Source of the DNA: DASRHY01 sp035650275
Lineage (GTDB): Bacteria > Actinomycetota > Actinomycetes > Propionibacteriales > Kribbellaceae
Direction of reading: 5' to 3'
DNA: 64,000 bases
NCBI GenBank assembly: GCA_035650275.1
Contig: DASRHY010000008.1
Coordinates: 1 to 64,000 of the forward strand
The notes beneath the pieces are model-generated. The model was not told where the DNA came from. It searched no databases and was given only the letters and a program-made list of their open reading frames with translations. A program made the translations under genes and the position numbers. This document shows, in pieces, positions 26,074-33,696 of this stretch (position 1 is the stretch's first letter; each line of letters begins with the position of its first letter).

Positions 26074-28479
26074 CTAGTTGCGGGAGCCCGCCCAGGTGGC
26101 GGCGGCGATGCCCGCCAGCACGAGTGCGTCGCCGGCCAGTGCGGTGAGGAAGTGCGCTGCGGAGTCGCCGTGGGTCAGCGCCGGAAGGGTGGCCATGATG
26201 CTGAGCAGCGCGTACGTCGACGCCATGGTGACGAAGAACGGTCGGTACGACGGGTCGGCGGCGGGTGCGATGGCCAGCCAGCCGAGCGCGACCGCGACGA
26301 GCGGGCCGAGGAACGCCAGTCCGGTGACGGTGAAGAACGAGTATCCGTCGGCGTGCTTGACGTTCTCGGCGACGATGAGCAGCACCCCGCCGGCCAGGAC
26401 CGCGATCGCTGCCGGTGGCCAGACCGGCACGAGCGCCCGGACCCTCGGTCTGAGCACGGCCAGTACGACGACGCCCATCGCGGCGGCGACCAGGAGAGTT
26501 GCGGCCCACTCGCGCTCGTTGTCGTAGGCCAGCGCGGCGGCCAGGATCACCAGGCTGCTCTGGACGAGCAGCGCGACGCCGCCGCCGACGACGCCCAGCG
26601 CGACACCTGCCTGGCGTACCGGCCGACGCGACGACAGCGCGCCGGCAAGCGCGATGATCGAGGCGAGGAGCCACTGGTCGGTCCAACTGCGGTAGACGTG
26701 CCAGCCGGTGGTCACGTCGTCGTACCAGGCCTTCTCCGACTCGGGAGCGCCCGGCCAGTTCGCCACGACCAGTGCCACGGCACCGGCCGCCAGCACACCG
26801 ATCGCCCACCACGGCACCATGCCACCTGATGCCCCTGGCGAGCCGGGCGCGGGCGCGCCAGCCACGGGCGATTCGGGTGCCGGTGACCGAGGTGCCGACG
26901 ACCGAGGCCCGGGTGATTCGGGCGCGGTCGCCGCGGGAGTCGTTGATTCGGGGACCGTCCGCTCGGGACCGGCCCGCCGAGCCGCAGCCGCAGCGCCCGT
27001 CGTCGGCTTTGGCGGCCAGGCCGGCGCCGATGGCTGCACAGAGGGCTGCACCGCGGGCCGCTCCGGGCGCCGTTCCGAGGGCCGCTCCGAGGGCCGCTCC
27101 GGGTGCCGCTCCGAGGGCCGCTCCGAGGACTGCACCGACGGCTGCACCGAGGGCTGGACCACAGGCGCAGGCGGCACCGAAGGCTCGGATGGCACCGGGG
27201 ACTCCGGTGGCTCGACCGGGACGGCCGGGCGCTCCGCGACCCGTAGCCGGACCGGGACCGTGCACTCGCCGGTCGGCCCGCTGACCAGCACCGCGCCCTC
27301 GTACTCGCCGGCGCCTTCGGGCTCGGCGACGACCCGCGCGACCGCACCGTCCTGCTCGACCCGCAGCCAGCTCACACCGGTGTCGGCGACCGCGACCAAG
27401 GCGATCGGGGGGCCGCTCAGCGTGAGCTCGCCGACCGCCGGACCGGAGTCGACGGTACCGAGCTCGAGCGCCTCCGGCGTGACCCGCGGAACCGCAGCCT
27501 CGACTCCGCGCCGCGCCGCCTCCGAGACCTTCCGGCTGTCGTCGTCGACCATGCGCTGCAACGCCTGCCACGCGGCGTACGCCTGTCCGAGGTCGGTCTC
27601 GCGCAGCCGCCCCCGCAGATCGTCGACTACCCCGAAGCGGGTCGCGGTGAGCGGGCTGTCCATCGCCTCCAGCAGCTCCGCCGGCAGCGGCGTCGCGGTG
27701 ACCCGGCGGACGCGGCTGCGCGCGATCAGCAGCTCGCCCTGAGAACCGAACGTCCACATCTGCGGGTTCTGGTTCGGGGTCACCCGGTGGACCCGGTCGG
27801 TGACGTATCCGACCAGCTCGGTGAGCCCGACCCAGCCGTCGCCGTCCCGGTCGGCCTCGCCGGTGGTCAGGCCGTCCACGACGGCCCCGGTGAACACCGA
27901 CGGGCTCGGCTCCGCGCCGGCGGCGAGCCGGCCGTCCTCGAACGCGTACTCCATCGCGCTCGACGCGGTGATCACCACGCGTCCGCGACCCCCGCCGACC
28001 GTGTCCTGGCCGGCGAACGCGTCCCGGACCTGGGCCTCGCCGGCGGCCCGCACCACCATCCCACGCGGGAACGCGCCGCCGTAGCAGCAGTCCAGGAACA
28101 GCGCGATCCGCTGGGCTCGGCTGTCGGCCATCTGCCGGTTGACGAAATCCGCGGCCACCGCGGTCGACGCGAGCCGGGTCGGCCGGGTGTCCGCGACGGC
28201 CAGGAACAGCTCGCCGGCCGCGTTCTTCAGACCGTGGCAGGAGAAGTGCAGCAACAGCAGGTCCTCGGGCGCCCGGTCGGCGAAGAAGTCCTCCACCGCG
28301 AACCGGATGCCCTGCGCCGACTCGTTGTGCAGGATCTGTACATCGAAGTCCCCGACCGCCGGGTCCGCGAGCGCCTCGGCCAGTGCCTCCGCGTCGTGCG
28401 CGGGCGCGACCAGCCGGCGCAGGCCGGGGTCGGCGTACTCATCGTTGGCCACCACCAGGGCAAGCCGCGCGCCATCCAT
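26074..28479 (-). CDS. Membrane-anchored caspase-domain protein
   Basis: An 801-residue protein. Residues 1-250 are a peptidase C14 (caspase/metacaspase) domain with His82 in LHFSCHG and the Cys pair in FLDCCYGG (Cys132 likely catalytic). The DRDGDGWVGLTEL segment resembles a calcium-binding EF loop. About residues 340-440 form a beta-rich domain (GVSWLRVEQDG ... GEYEGAVLV). Next is a long Pro/Ser/Arg linker with repeated SERP units, then about eight membrane segments to the C-terminus. ATG at 28479 follows GAGG at good distance; the longer open frame overlaps the upstream gene. It is encoded 11 bp downstream of an EACC1-type gene. Such pairs are predicted conflict or suicide modules; the trigger is unknown. 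Confidence 0.85.
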   Translation of the reverse strand: MDGARLALVVANDEYADPGLRRLVAPAHDAEALAEALADPAVGDFDVQILHNESAQGIRFAVEDFFADRAPEDLLLLHFSCHGLKNAAGELFLAVADTRPTRLASTAVAADFVNRQMADSRAQRIALFLDCCYGGAFPRGMVVRAAGEAQVRDAFAGQDTVGGGRGRVVITASSAMEYAFEDGRLAAGAEPSPSVFTGAVVDGLTTGEADRDGDGWVGLTELVGYVTDRVHRVTPNQNPQMWTFGSQGELLIARSRVRRVTATPLPAELLEAMDSPLTATRFGVVDDLRGRLRETDLGQAYAAWQALQRMVDDDSRKVSEAARRGVEAAVPRVTPEALELGTVDSGPAVGELTLSGPPIALVAVADTGVSWLRVEQDGAVARVVAEPEGAGEYEGAVLVSGPTGECTVPVRLRVAERPAVPVEPPESPVPSEPSVPPAPVVQPSVQPSVQSSERPSERHPERPSERPSERRPERPAVQPSVQPSAPAWPPKPTTGAAAAARRAGPERTVPESTTPAATAPESPGPRSSAPRSPAPESPVAGAPAPGSPGASGGMVPWWAIGVLAAGAVALVVANWPGAPESEKAWYDDVTTGWHVYRSWTDQWLLASIIALAGALSSRRPVRQAGVALGVVGGGVALLVQSSLVILAAALAYDNEREWAATLLVAAAMGVVVLAVLRPRVRALVPVWPPAAIAVLAGGVLLIVAENVKHADGYSFFTVTGLAFLGPLVAVALGWLAIAPAADPSYRPFFVTMASTYALLSIMATLPALTHGDSAAHFLTALAGDALVLAGIAAATWAGSRN

Positions 28480-28490
28480 CTCAGGTCGCC

Positions 28491-28868
28491 TCAGCTCGCC
28501 GCGTGCCGTTTGATCCAGTCGTCGACCAGGCGTTGCTGCACCTGGTCGCTGGCACCGGTCAGCTCCAGAACGTCGCCACCGATCTCGATCTTCACCGTCC
28601 GGTTGCCATCGGTACGGCGCATCCAGTCGCGGACGGTGGCGATCACACCGGCGACGGCCTGCACCGTCGGTTGCAGCGACACGACGAGTACGCCGGCCAT
28701 CGCGACCAGCCCACCCCGGGTCCCCTCCGGCGCGGTCCCGGAACGGTCCGGCTCTACCGACGCCACGTCGAGCCCGAGCAGCTCGCGACGCAGCTGCAGC
28801 GACAGTCCTTCGAGTCGCTCGCTGTCCGCGCCGTCCTCGACCACCCCGAGCCGCAGCTCTGCGCTCAT
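28491..28868 (-). CDS. Effector-associated constant component 1 (EACC1)-like protein
   Basis: A 125-residue protein that matches the EACC1 family in shape. It has an N-terminal strand ELRLGVVEDGADSERLEGLSL, a central glycine/alanine-rich hydrophobic helix GLVAMAGVLVVSLQPTVQAVAGVIATVRDWM, then TVKIEIGGDVLELTGASDQ and a final helix. EACC1 proteins are encoded beside effector genes such as caspases and trypsins in actinobacterial conflict systems and are thought to regulate or couple the effector. The adjacent caspase gene, 11 bp downstream, fits exactly. Assignment is by pattern without a profile search. Confidence 0.75.
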   Translation of the reverse strand: MSAELRLGVVEDGADSERLEGLSLQLRRELLGLDVASVEPDRSGTAPEGTRGGLVAMAGVLVVSLQPTVQAVAGVIATVRDWMRRTDGNRTVKIEIGGDVLELTGASDQVQQRLVDDWIKRHAAS

Positions 28869-28938
28869 ACGCCCCCTCCAAACCCCCAGTTACCACCACG
28901 ATGCTCCTGCAGCGGCAGGATCACAACCTGTTAGTAAC

Positions 28939-29598
28939 TCACCGGAGCCGGGGGCACGTGCTGCAGGCGGTTACGCCCGGCAACGCGTAGATGTAGCAGC
29001 AGGAGTCGCGCACCGTCACCGTCGGGTCCGCACCGAAGGCCCGGACAGCCTCGGCGGCGAACGGCGCACCTCGTGCGGTGGCCTCCACGAGGTGTCCGCG
29101 GATGTCGTCCGCGATCGCGCCGTAGCGCTGCCGTGTCCCCAGCTTCGCCCCGGGCGCGTAGGAGTCGACGAAGGTGCGGCAGTGCTCGAGCACCGCAGCC
29201 GCGGCCTCCTTCATCGCCAGCTCCGGCCCGGGCAGCAGCGCGATCTCCTCCGGGTAGTGCTGGGTCGGGTGCAGCCGGAACGCGAGCCCGCCCGGCGACA
29301 CGTCCGGGGACGTCCCGGTCAGCGCGCTCGCCACGGTGGCGACGTACAGCGGCACGCCGACGTACCACATCAGCACGAACATCGCGGCGACCTGCCGGGG
29401 CGGGTCGATCTGGTACTGCGCGCCGTACGCGGTCTGCAGCTTCTCCCGCCACCACCCGGTCGGGTCCGCGCCGGCGAGCTGCGCGGACACCATCGCCTCG
29501 CATGAGATCCACTCCGGTCCCGGCACTGACGGCGAGGCCCGGACCGACAGCCACTCGGCCTGCCCGTTCAGCAGGTCGGCGTACGCGTCGGCGTTCAT
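28939..29598 (-). CDS. FhuF-like ferric-siderophore reductase with [2Fe-2S] motif
   Basis: A 219-residue protein. The C-terminus carries SCCYIYALPGVTACSTCPR, the C-C-x10-C-x2-C pattern of FhuF-type [2Fe-2S] reductases, which release iron from siderophores in the cytoplasm. The N-terminal part has no named motif, as is usual in this family. Its ATG overlaps the stop of a 49-codon ATPase remnant, and an iron box lies upstream of that remnant, so expression should rise under iron starvation. Confidence 0.8.
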   Translation of the reverse strand: MNADAYADLLNGQAEWLSVRASPSVPGPEWISCEAMVSAQLAGADPTGWWREKLQTAYGAQYQIDPPRQVAAMFVLMWYVGVPLYVATVASALTGTSPDVSPGGLAFRLHPTQHYPEEIALLPGPELAMKEAAAAVLEHCRTFVDSYAPGAKLGTRQRYGAIADDIRGHLVEATARGAPFAAEAVRAFGADPTVTVRDSCCYIYALPGVTACSTCPRLR

Positions 29599-29744
29599 AC
29601 CCGCACCCGATCCGGCACCACCACGGGTGCCCCGCCGACATCGACCACCTTCGCCAGCAGCTCCTCGGTCAGCACCTCGGCCTGCGCGCCCTGGGCCGCC
29701 ACCGTGCCACGGTCCATCGCGGAGGACGGCGACGATCCGAACAT
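29595..29744 (-). pseudogene. C-terminal remnant of siderophore ABC ATPase
   Basis: A 49-codon frame. Residues 10-45 (MDRGTVAAQGAQAEVLTEELL, then KVVDV ... VVVPDRVRV) match the extreme C-terminus of FepC/FhuC-type ATPases. Walker A, signature and Walker B are all gone. It keeps an ATG at 29744 and overlaps the FhuF-like start by ATGA, so it may survive only as a translated leader. The size makes the call tentative. Confidence 0.5.
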
Positions 29745-29747
29745 ATG

Positions 29748-29766
29748 TCAGGCCGGCCTTACCTGA
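29748..29766 (-). promoter_or_regulatory. Iron box (IdeR/DmdR type)
   Basis: On the minus strand TCAGGTAAGGCCGGCCTGA matches 13 of 19 positions of the consensus TTAGGTTAGGCTAACCTAA, including both half-site cores. It ends 3 bp before the ATG of the ATPase remnant. Confidence 0.6.
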
Positions 29767-29943
29767 CTGAAGTAGGGTCCCAACCGTATCCGATCACCCC
29801 GAGGAGATGCTGGTTCGCCGCCGAGATCTCCTCGCCGACCTGGCGAAGACCTCCGGCGTCGCCGCACCGGTCAAGGGCCGACCGCCACCCCGGGGGAGAG
29901 ATCGGATCATTCGGCAGATCTGTCGCGCCATGGCGCCGACTTT

Positions 29944-29964
29944 CCGATAGGATCTGGCCGATAG
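29944..29964 (+). promoter_or_regulatory. Direct repeat upstream of fucose operon
   Basis: CCGATAG occurs twice, 14 bp apart, 30-50 bp before the fuconate dehydratase start, and CCGATCA follows. This may be a regulator site. Support is the repeat alone. Confidence 0.3.
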
Positions 29965-29993
29965 AACCGATCACTCCCCGGGAACGAGCCTTC

Positions 29994-31313
29994 ATGTCGA
30001 GTAGCCGATTCATCGCGTTCGAGACCTACGACGTCCGCTTCCCGACCTCGGCCGAGCTGGACGGTTCCGACGCGATGAACGCTGACCCGGACTACTCCGC
30101 GGCGTACTTGGTGATCCGGACCGACGACCCGGACGGGCTGGAGGGGCACGGGTTCGCGTTCACAATCGGGCGCGGCAACGACGTCCAGACCGCCGCGATC
30201 GAGGCGCTCCGCGACAAGGTGATCGGCCTCGACGTGGACGCGGTGCTGGCCGACCTCGGCGGCTTCTGGCGCTCGCTGGTGCACGACTCGCAGCTGCGCT
30301 GGCTGGGCCCCGAGAAGGGCGTCATGCACATGGCGATCGGCGCCGTGGTCAACGCGATGTGGGACCTGGCGGCGAAGCGGGCCGGCGTACCGCTGTGGAA
30401 GCTGCTCGCCGGCCTCACGCCGGAGCAGGTCGTCGACCTGGTCGACTTCCGGTACCTGACCGACGTGCTCACCCCGGACGAGGCGCTGGAGATCCTGCGC
30501 CGGGCCGAGCCGGGGAAGGCCGAGCGTGAGCAGCGGCTGCGCGCGACCGGCTACCCGGCGTACACCACCTCGCCGGGCTGGCTCGGGTACGACGACGCCA
30601 AGCTGGTCCGGCTCTGCCGGGAAGCCGTGGCCGAGGGCTTCACCCAGATCAAGCTCAAGGTGGGTGGCTCGGTCGAGGACGACGTACGACGGCTGCGGCT
30701 CGCCCGCGAGACGGTCGGGCCGGACATCCGGATCGCGATCGACGCGAACCAGCGCTGGGGTCTGGACGACGCGGTGCCATGGATCACCGCGCTGGCGCCG
30801 TACGACATCTGGTGGGTGGAGGAGCCGACCAGCCCGGACGACGTGCTGGCGCACGCGGCCATCGCGAAGGCGATCGCGCCGATCCGGGTCGCGACCGGTG
30901 AGCACGTTCAGAACCGGGTGGTCTTCAAGCAGTTGCTGCAGGCCGGCGGGCTGTCGGTGCTGCAGATCGACGCGGCCCGGGTGGCCGGGGTGAACGAGAA
31001 CATCGCGATCCTGCTGCTGGCCGCGAAGTTCGGCGTACCGGTCTGCCCGCACGCCGGCGGGGTCGGGCTGTGCGAGCTGGTGCAGCACCTGTCGATGTTC
31101 GACCTGCTCGCCGTCAGCGGGACGTCGCAGGACCGGGTGATCGAGTACGTCGACCACCTGCACGAGCACTTCCTCACGCCCGTGACGATCCGCGACGGCC
31201 ACTACGTCGCGCCGACCGCACCCGGCTTCAGCGCCGAGATGGACCGCGACACACTGGACCGGTTCCGGTTCCCGGACGGCAAGGTGTGGAGCGAGCGGCT
31301 GGAGGGCCAGTGA
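29994..31313 (+). CDS. fucD: L-fuconate dehydratase
   Basis: A 439-residue enolase-superfamily enzyme that dehydrates L-fuconate to 2-keto-3-deoxy-L-fuconate. The family features are FTIGRGND near the N-terminus, the KxK motif (QIKLKVGG), IAIDANQRW, WWVEEPTSPDD and GEHVQNR for the three metal ligands, and VCPHAGGVGLCE for the catalytic His. Length and the RFIAFETYDVRFPTS N-terminus match FucD. The upstream spacer has only a weak Shine-Dalgarno sequence. GTGA overlaps link it to a dehydrogenase and an aldo/keto reductase, giving a non-phosphorylating fucose route. Confidence 0.9.
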   Translation: MSSSRFIAFETYDVRFPTSAELDGSDAMNADPDYSAAYLVIRTDDPDGLEGHGFAFTIGRGNDVQTAAIEALRDKVIGLDVDAVLADLGGFWRSLVHDSQLRWLGPEKGVMHMAIGAVVNAMWDLAAKRAGVPLWKLLAGLTPEQVVDLVDFRYLTDVLTPDEALEILRRAEPGKAEREQRLRATGYPAYTTSPGWLGYDDAKLVRLCREAVAEGFTQIKLKVGGSVEDDVRRLRLARETVGPDIRIAIDANQRWGLDDAVPWITALAPYDIWWVEEPTSPDDVLAHAAIAKAIAPIRVATGEHVQNRVVFKQLLQAGGLSVLQIDAARVAGVNENIAILLLAAKFGVPVCPHAGGVGLCELVQHLSMFDLLAVSGTSQDRVIEYVDHLHEHFLTPVTIRDGHYVAPTAPGFSAEMDRDTLDRFRFPDGKVWSERLEGQ

Positions 31314-32086
31314 CCGATCCCGTGAAGGACTTCGACGGGCTGCGGGCGGTCGTCACCGGCGGCGCGTCCGGGATCGGGCTGGCGACCGCGACCCTGCTCG
31401 CTGCGCGCGGGGCGGCGGTGGCGACGATCGACCTGGACGACGGTGTACCGGAGCCGCTGCTCGGACTGAAGGCTGACGTGTCCGACGACGCAAGGGTGCG
31501 CGATGCGGTCGAGCAGGCTGCCGAGCGACTCGGCGGGATCGACGTCCTGGTCAACAACGCCGGCATCGGCGCGCAGGGTGACATCACCGCGAACGACGAC
31601 GAGCAGTGGCACCGGGTGTTCGACGTCAACGTGGTCGGCATGGTCCGGGTGACCAGGGCCGCGCTGCCGTACCTGCGCGAGTCGGGCTCCGCGGCGATCG
31701 TCAACACCTGTTCGATCGCCGCCACCGCGGGGCTGCCGAACCGGGCGCTCTACAGCGCCAGCAAGGGCGCGGTGCTGTCGCTGACGCTCGCGATGGCCGC
31801 CGACCACGTCCGGGACGGGATCCGGGTGAACTGCGTGAACCCCGGTACGGCCGACACGCCGTGGGTCGGCCGGCTGCTGAACCAGGCCGCGGACCCGGCC
31901 GCCGAGCGGGCCGCACTGGAGGCCAGGCAGCCGATGGGCCGGCTGGTCAGCGCGGACGAGGTCGCGCACGCGATCGCGTACCTGGCCAGCCCGCTGTCCG
32001 GCTCCACCACCGGCACGGCGCTCGCGGTCGACGGCGGCATGCAGGGGCTGCGGCTGCCCGCGGCCGGGGGGCGAGCGCAGTCGTGA
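31310..32086 (+). CDS. Short-chain dehydrogenase, probable 2-keto-3-deoxy-L-fuconate dehydrogenase
   Basis: A 258-residue classical SDR. The NAD(P) motif is TGGASGIGLATA, NNAGIG is present, the catalytic Ser is in NTCSIAA, and YSASKGAV holds the Tyr-x3-Lys. GTG at 31310 overlaps the dehydratase stop by 4 bp, and the end overlaps the next gene the same way. In the known non-phosphorylating pathway the dehydratase product is oxidised by an SDR, so this assignment follows from context. An L-fucose dehydrogenase role is the alternative. Confidence 0.8.
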   Translation: MTDPVKDFDGLRAVVTGGASGIGLATATLLAARGAAVATIDLDDGVPEPLLGLKADVSDDARVRDAVEQAAERLGGIDVLVNNAGIGAQGDITANDDEQWHRVFDVNVVGMVRVTRAALPYLRESGSAAIVNTCSIAATAGLPNRALYSASKGAVLSLTLAMAADHVRDGIRVNCVNPGTADTPWVGRLLNQAADPAAERAALEARQPMGRLVSADEVAHAIAYLASPLSGSTTGTALAVDGGMQGLRLPAAGGRAQS

Positions 32087-33045
32087 AGCTGTTCGGCTCG
32101 GATCGCATCGGGCTCGGCGGCGCCCCGCTGGGCAACATGTTCAGCGAGGTGTCGGAAACCGATGCGGTCGCCACGGTCGAGGCGGCCTGGGACGCCGGCT
32201 GGCGGTACTTCGACAACGCACCGCACTACGGGCTCGGGCTGTCCGAGCGACGGATGGGTGAGGTGCTGCGGGACAAGCCGCGGGACGAGTTCGTGCTCTC
32301 CACCAAGGTCGGCCGCCTGCTGGTCGACGGCGGCTCGCCGGCGCCGGACGACGAGGGCTTCGCGGTCACCACGAACCTGCGCCGGCAGTGGGACTTCAGC
32401 GCGGACGGCATCAGGCGCAGCATCGACGAGAGCCTGGAACGGCTCGGCCTGGACCGGATCGACGTGGTGTTCCTGCACGACCCGGACAACCACTACGCCG
32501 AAGCCCTTGAGACCGGGTTCCCAACTCTGGCGGCACTGCGCGACGAAGGGGTCGTCGGCGCGATCGGTGCCGGCATGAACCAGTCCGAGATGCTCGCCGA
32601 CTTCGTCCGCCGCACCGACCTGGACGTGATCATGCTGGCCGGCCGGTACACCGTGCTCGACCACGCCGCCCTGGACGACGTACTCCCCGACTGTGTTGAG
32701 CACGACGTCGCCGTGATCGCCGTCGGAGTCTTCAACTCCGGCCTCCTCTCGCGCCCCCGACCGTTGCCCAGCGCAACCTTCGATTACGCCCCGGCTTCTC
32801 AGACGCGGCTCGAGGCGGCGAACAAGATCGCCGACATCTGCGAGGCCCACAACGTCACGCTGCCCGCAGTAGCCCTCCAGTTCCCGCTGTCCCACCCCGC
32901 CGTAGCCGGCGTGGCCGTGGGCTGCCGCACCCCCGCCGAGGTCCACCGCAACGCAGACCTCTCCCTCGAATCGGTCCCCCCAGCAGTCTGGACCGACCTG
33001 AAGTCCGCCGGCCTGCTCCGCCCCGACGCCCCCACCCCCGTCTGA
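32083..33045 (+). CDS. Aldo/keto reductase, probable L-fucose (D-threo-aldose) dehydrogenase
   Basis: A 320-residue AKR-family barrel. FDNAPHYGLGLSERRMG holds the catalytic Asp and Tyr, LSTKVGRL the Lys, and DVVFLHDPDNHY the His. This subgroup includes D-threo-aldose 1-dehydrogenases and pyridoxal dehydrogenases. GTG at 32083 overlaps the SDR stop. In the operon it would oxidise L-fucose to the lactone, feeding FucD. No transporter or lactonase gene is adjacent. Confidence 0.8.
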   Translation: MKLFGSDRIGLGGAPLGNMFSEVSETDAVATVEAAWDAGWRYFDNAPHYGLGLSERRMGEVLRDKPRDEFVLSTKVGRLLVDGGSPAPDDEGFAVTTNLRRQWDFSADGIRRSIDESLERLGLDRIDVVFLHDPDNHYAEALETGFPTLAALRDEGVVGAIGAGMNQSEMLADFVRRTDLDVIMLAGRYTVLDHAALDDVLPDCVEHDVAVIAVGVFNSGLLSRPRPLPSATFDYAPASQTRLEAANKIADICEAHNVTLPAVALQFPLSHPAVAGVAVGCRTPAEVHRNADLSLESVPPAVWTDLKSAGLLRPDAPTPV

Positions 33046-33239
33046 CCCAACCGGTCCTTCGTCAGTCCGCACCGGTGGCTTGATCGACATTGATCGGGAA
33101 CGCTGCGCCCGTCGAAGCACGGCGACATCCTGCTCGGTGGGGCGGTACGCGGCGGACGGAAGGAGCGAGCCGCGGCCGCCGCCCCGACGACACCCATCGA
33201 GTCGTCCGGGCACAAGACGCCCGGCGGAGAGGAGCGACG

Positions 33240-33620
33240 ATGCTCAAAACCGTACGGCGGACCGCCGGCATGACTGGCGCGGCGGTCGGCATCTCCATCC
33301 TGGGATCAGGGCTCGCGTTCGCTGACGGTACCGCCTTCGTGGCCGGCGGCGGCGGACGCGCGCACTACGACTCGTCCAGCAACGTCTTCACGGTGCGGGA
33401 CACCAACTGCGACGGCACCTCGGTCGCCGGACTCTGGCGCTGGCGCGGCACAGACGGGCCCTGGCGGGCAATCGTCGACACCACCTGCGAGAGCGGCGAG
33501 GGGGTACGCCGGACGCTCGACCCGCCGGCGAACGCCACCGGAATCGCCATCCAGGCCTGTCACGTGACCGCGAGCGGTGTGCTGTTCGACTGCGGAGCCA
33601 TCGTCCGAACCAACAAGTGA
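33240..33620 (+). CDS. Small secreted protein of unknown function
   Basis: A 126-residue protein with a signal peptide (MLKTVRRTAGMTGAAVGISI ... AFADG, cleavage near residue 29) and a mature domain of about 97 residues with four cysteines (in TNCDG, TTCESG, QACHVT and FDCGA), likely two disulfides. The mature part is short, polar and beta-like (GLWRWRGTDGPWRAIVD). AGAGGAG precedes ATG 33240. I do not recognise the family. It stands alone between the fucose operon and the ABC-F gene. Confidence 0.7.
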   Translation: MLKTVRRTAGMTGAAVGISILGSGLAFADGTAFVAGGGGRAHYDSSSNVFTVRDTNCDGTSVAGLWRWRGTDGPWRAIVDTTCESGEGVRRTLDPPANATGIAIQACHVTASGVLFDCGAIVRTNK

Positions 33621-33696
33621 CTGCGTGAGCCCGTTCGGCCGTGTTCGCATCTGGGATCGCGCTTTCGCACCGCAGGGTGCGAACACGCCGGACGGA

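Noticed and set aside
29759..30013. An 84-codon minus-strand ORF and a 47-codon plus-strand ORF before the fucose operon
   Set aside because: Neither has a good ribosome site or known domain, and the first overlaps the fuconate dehydratase start.
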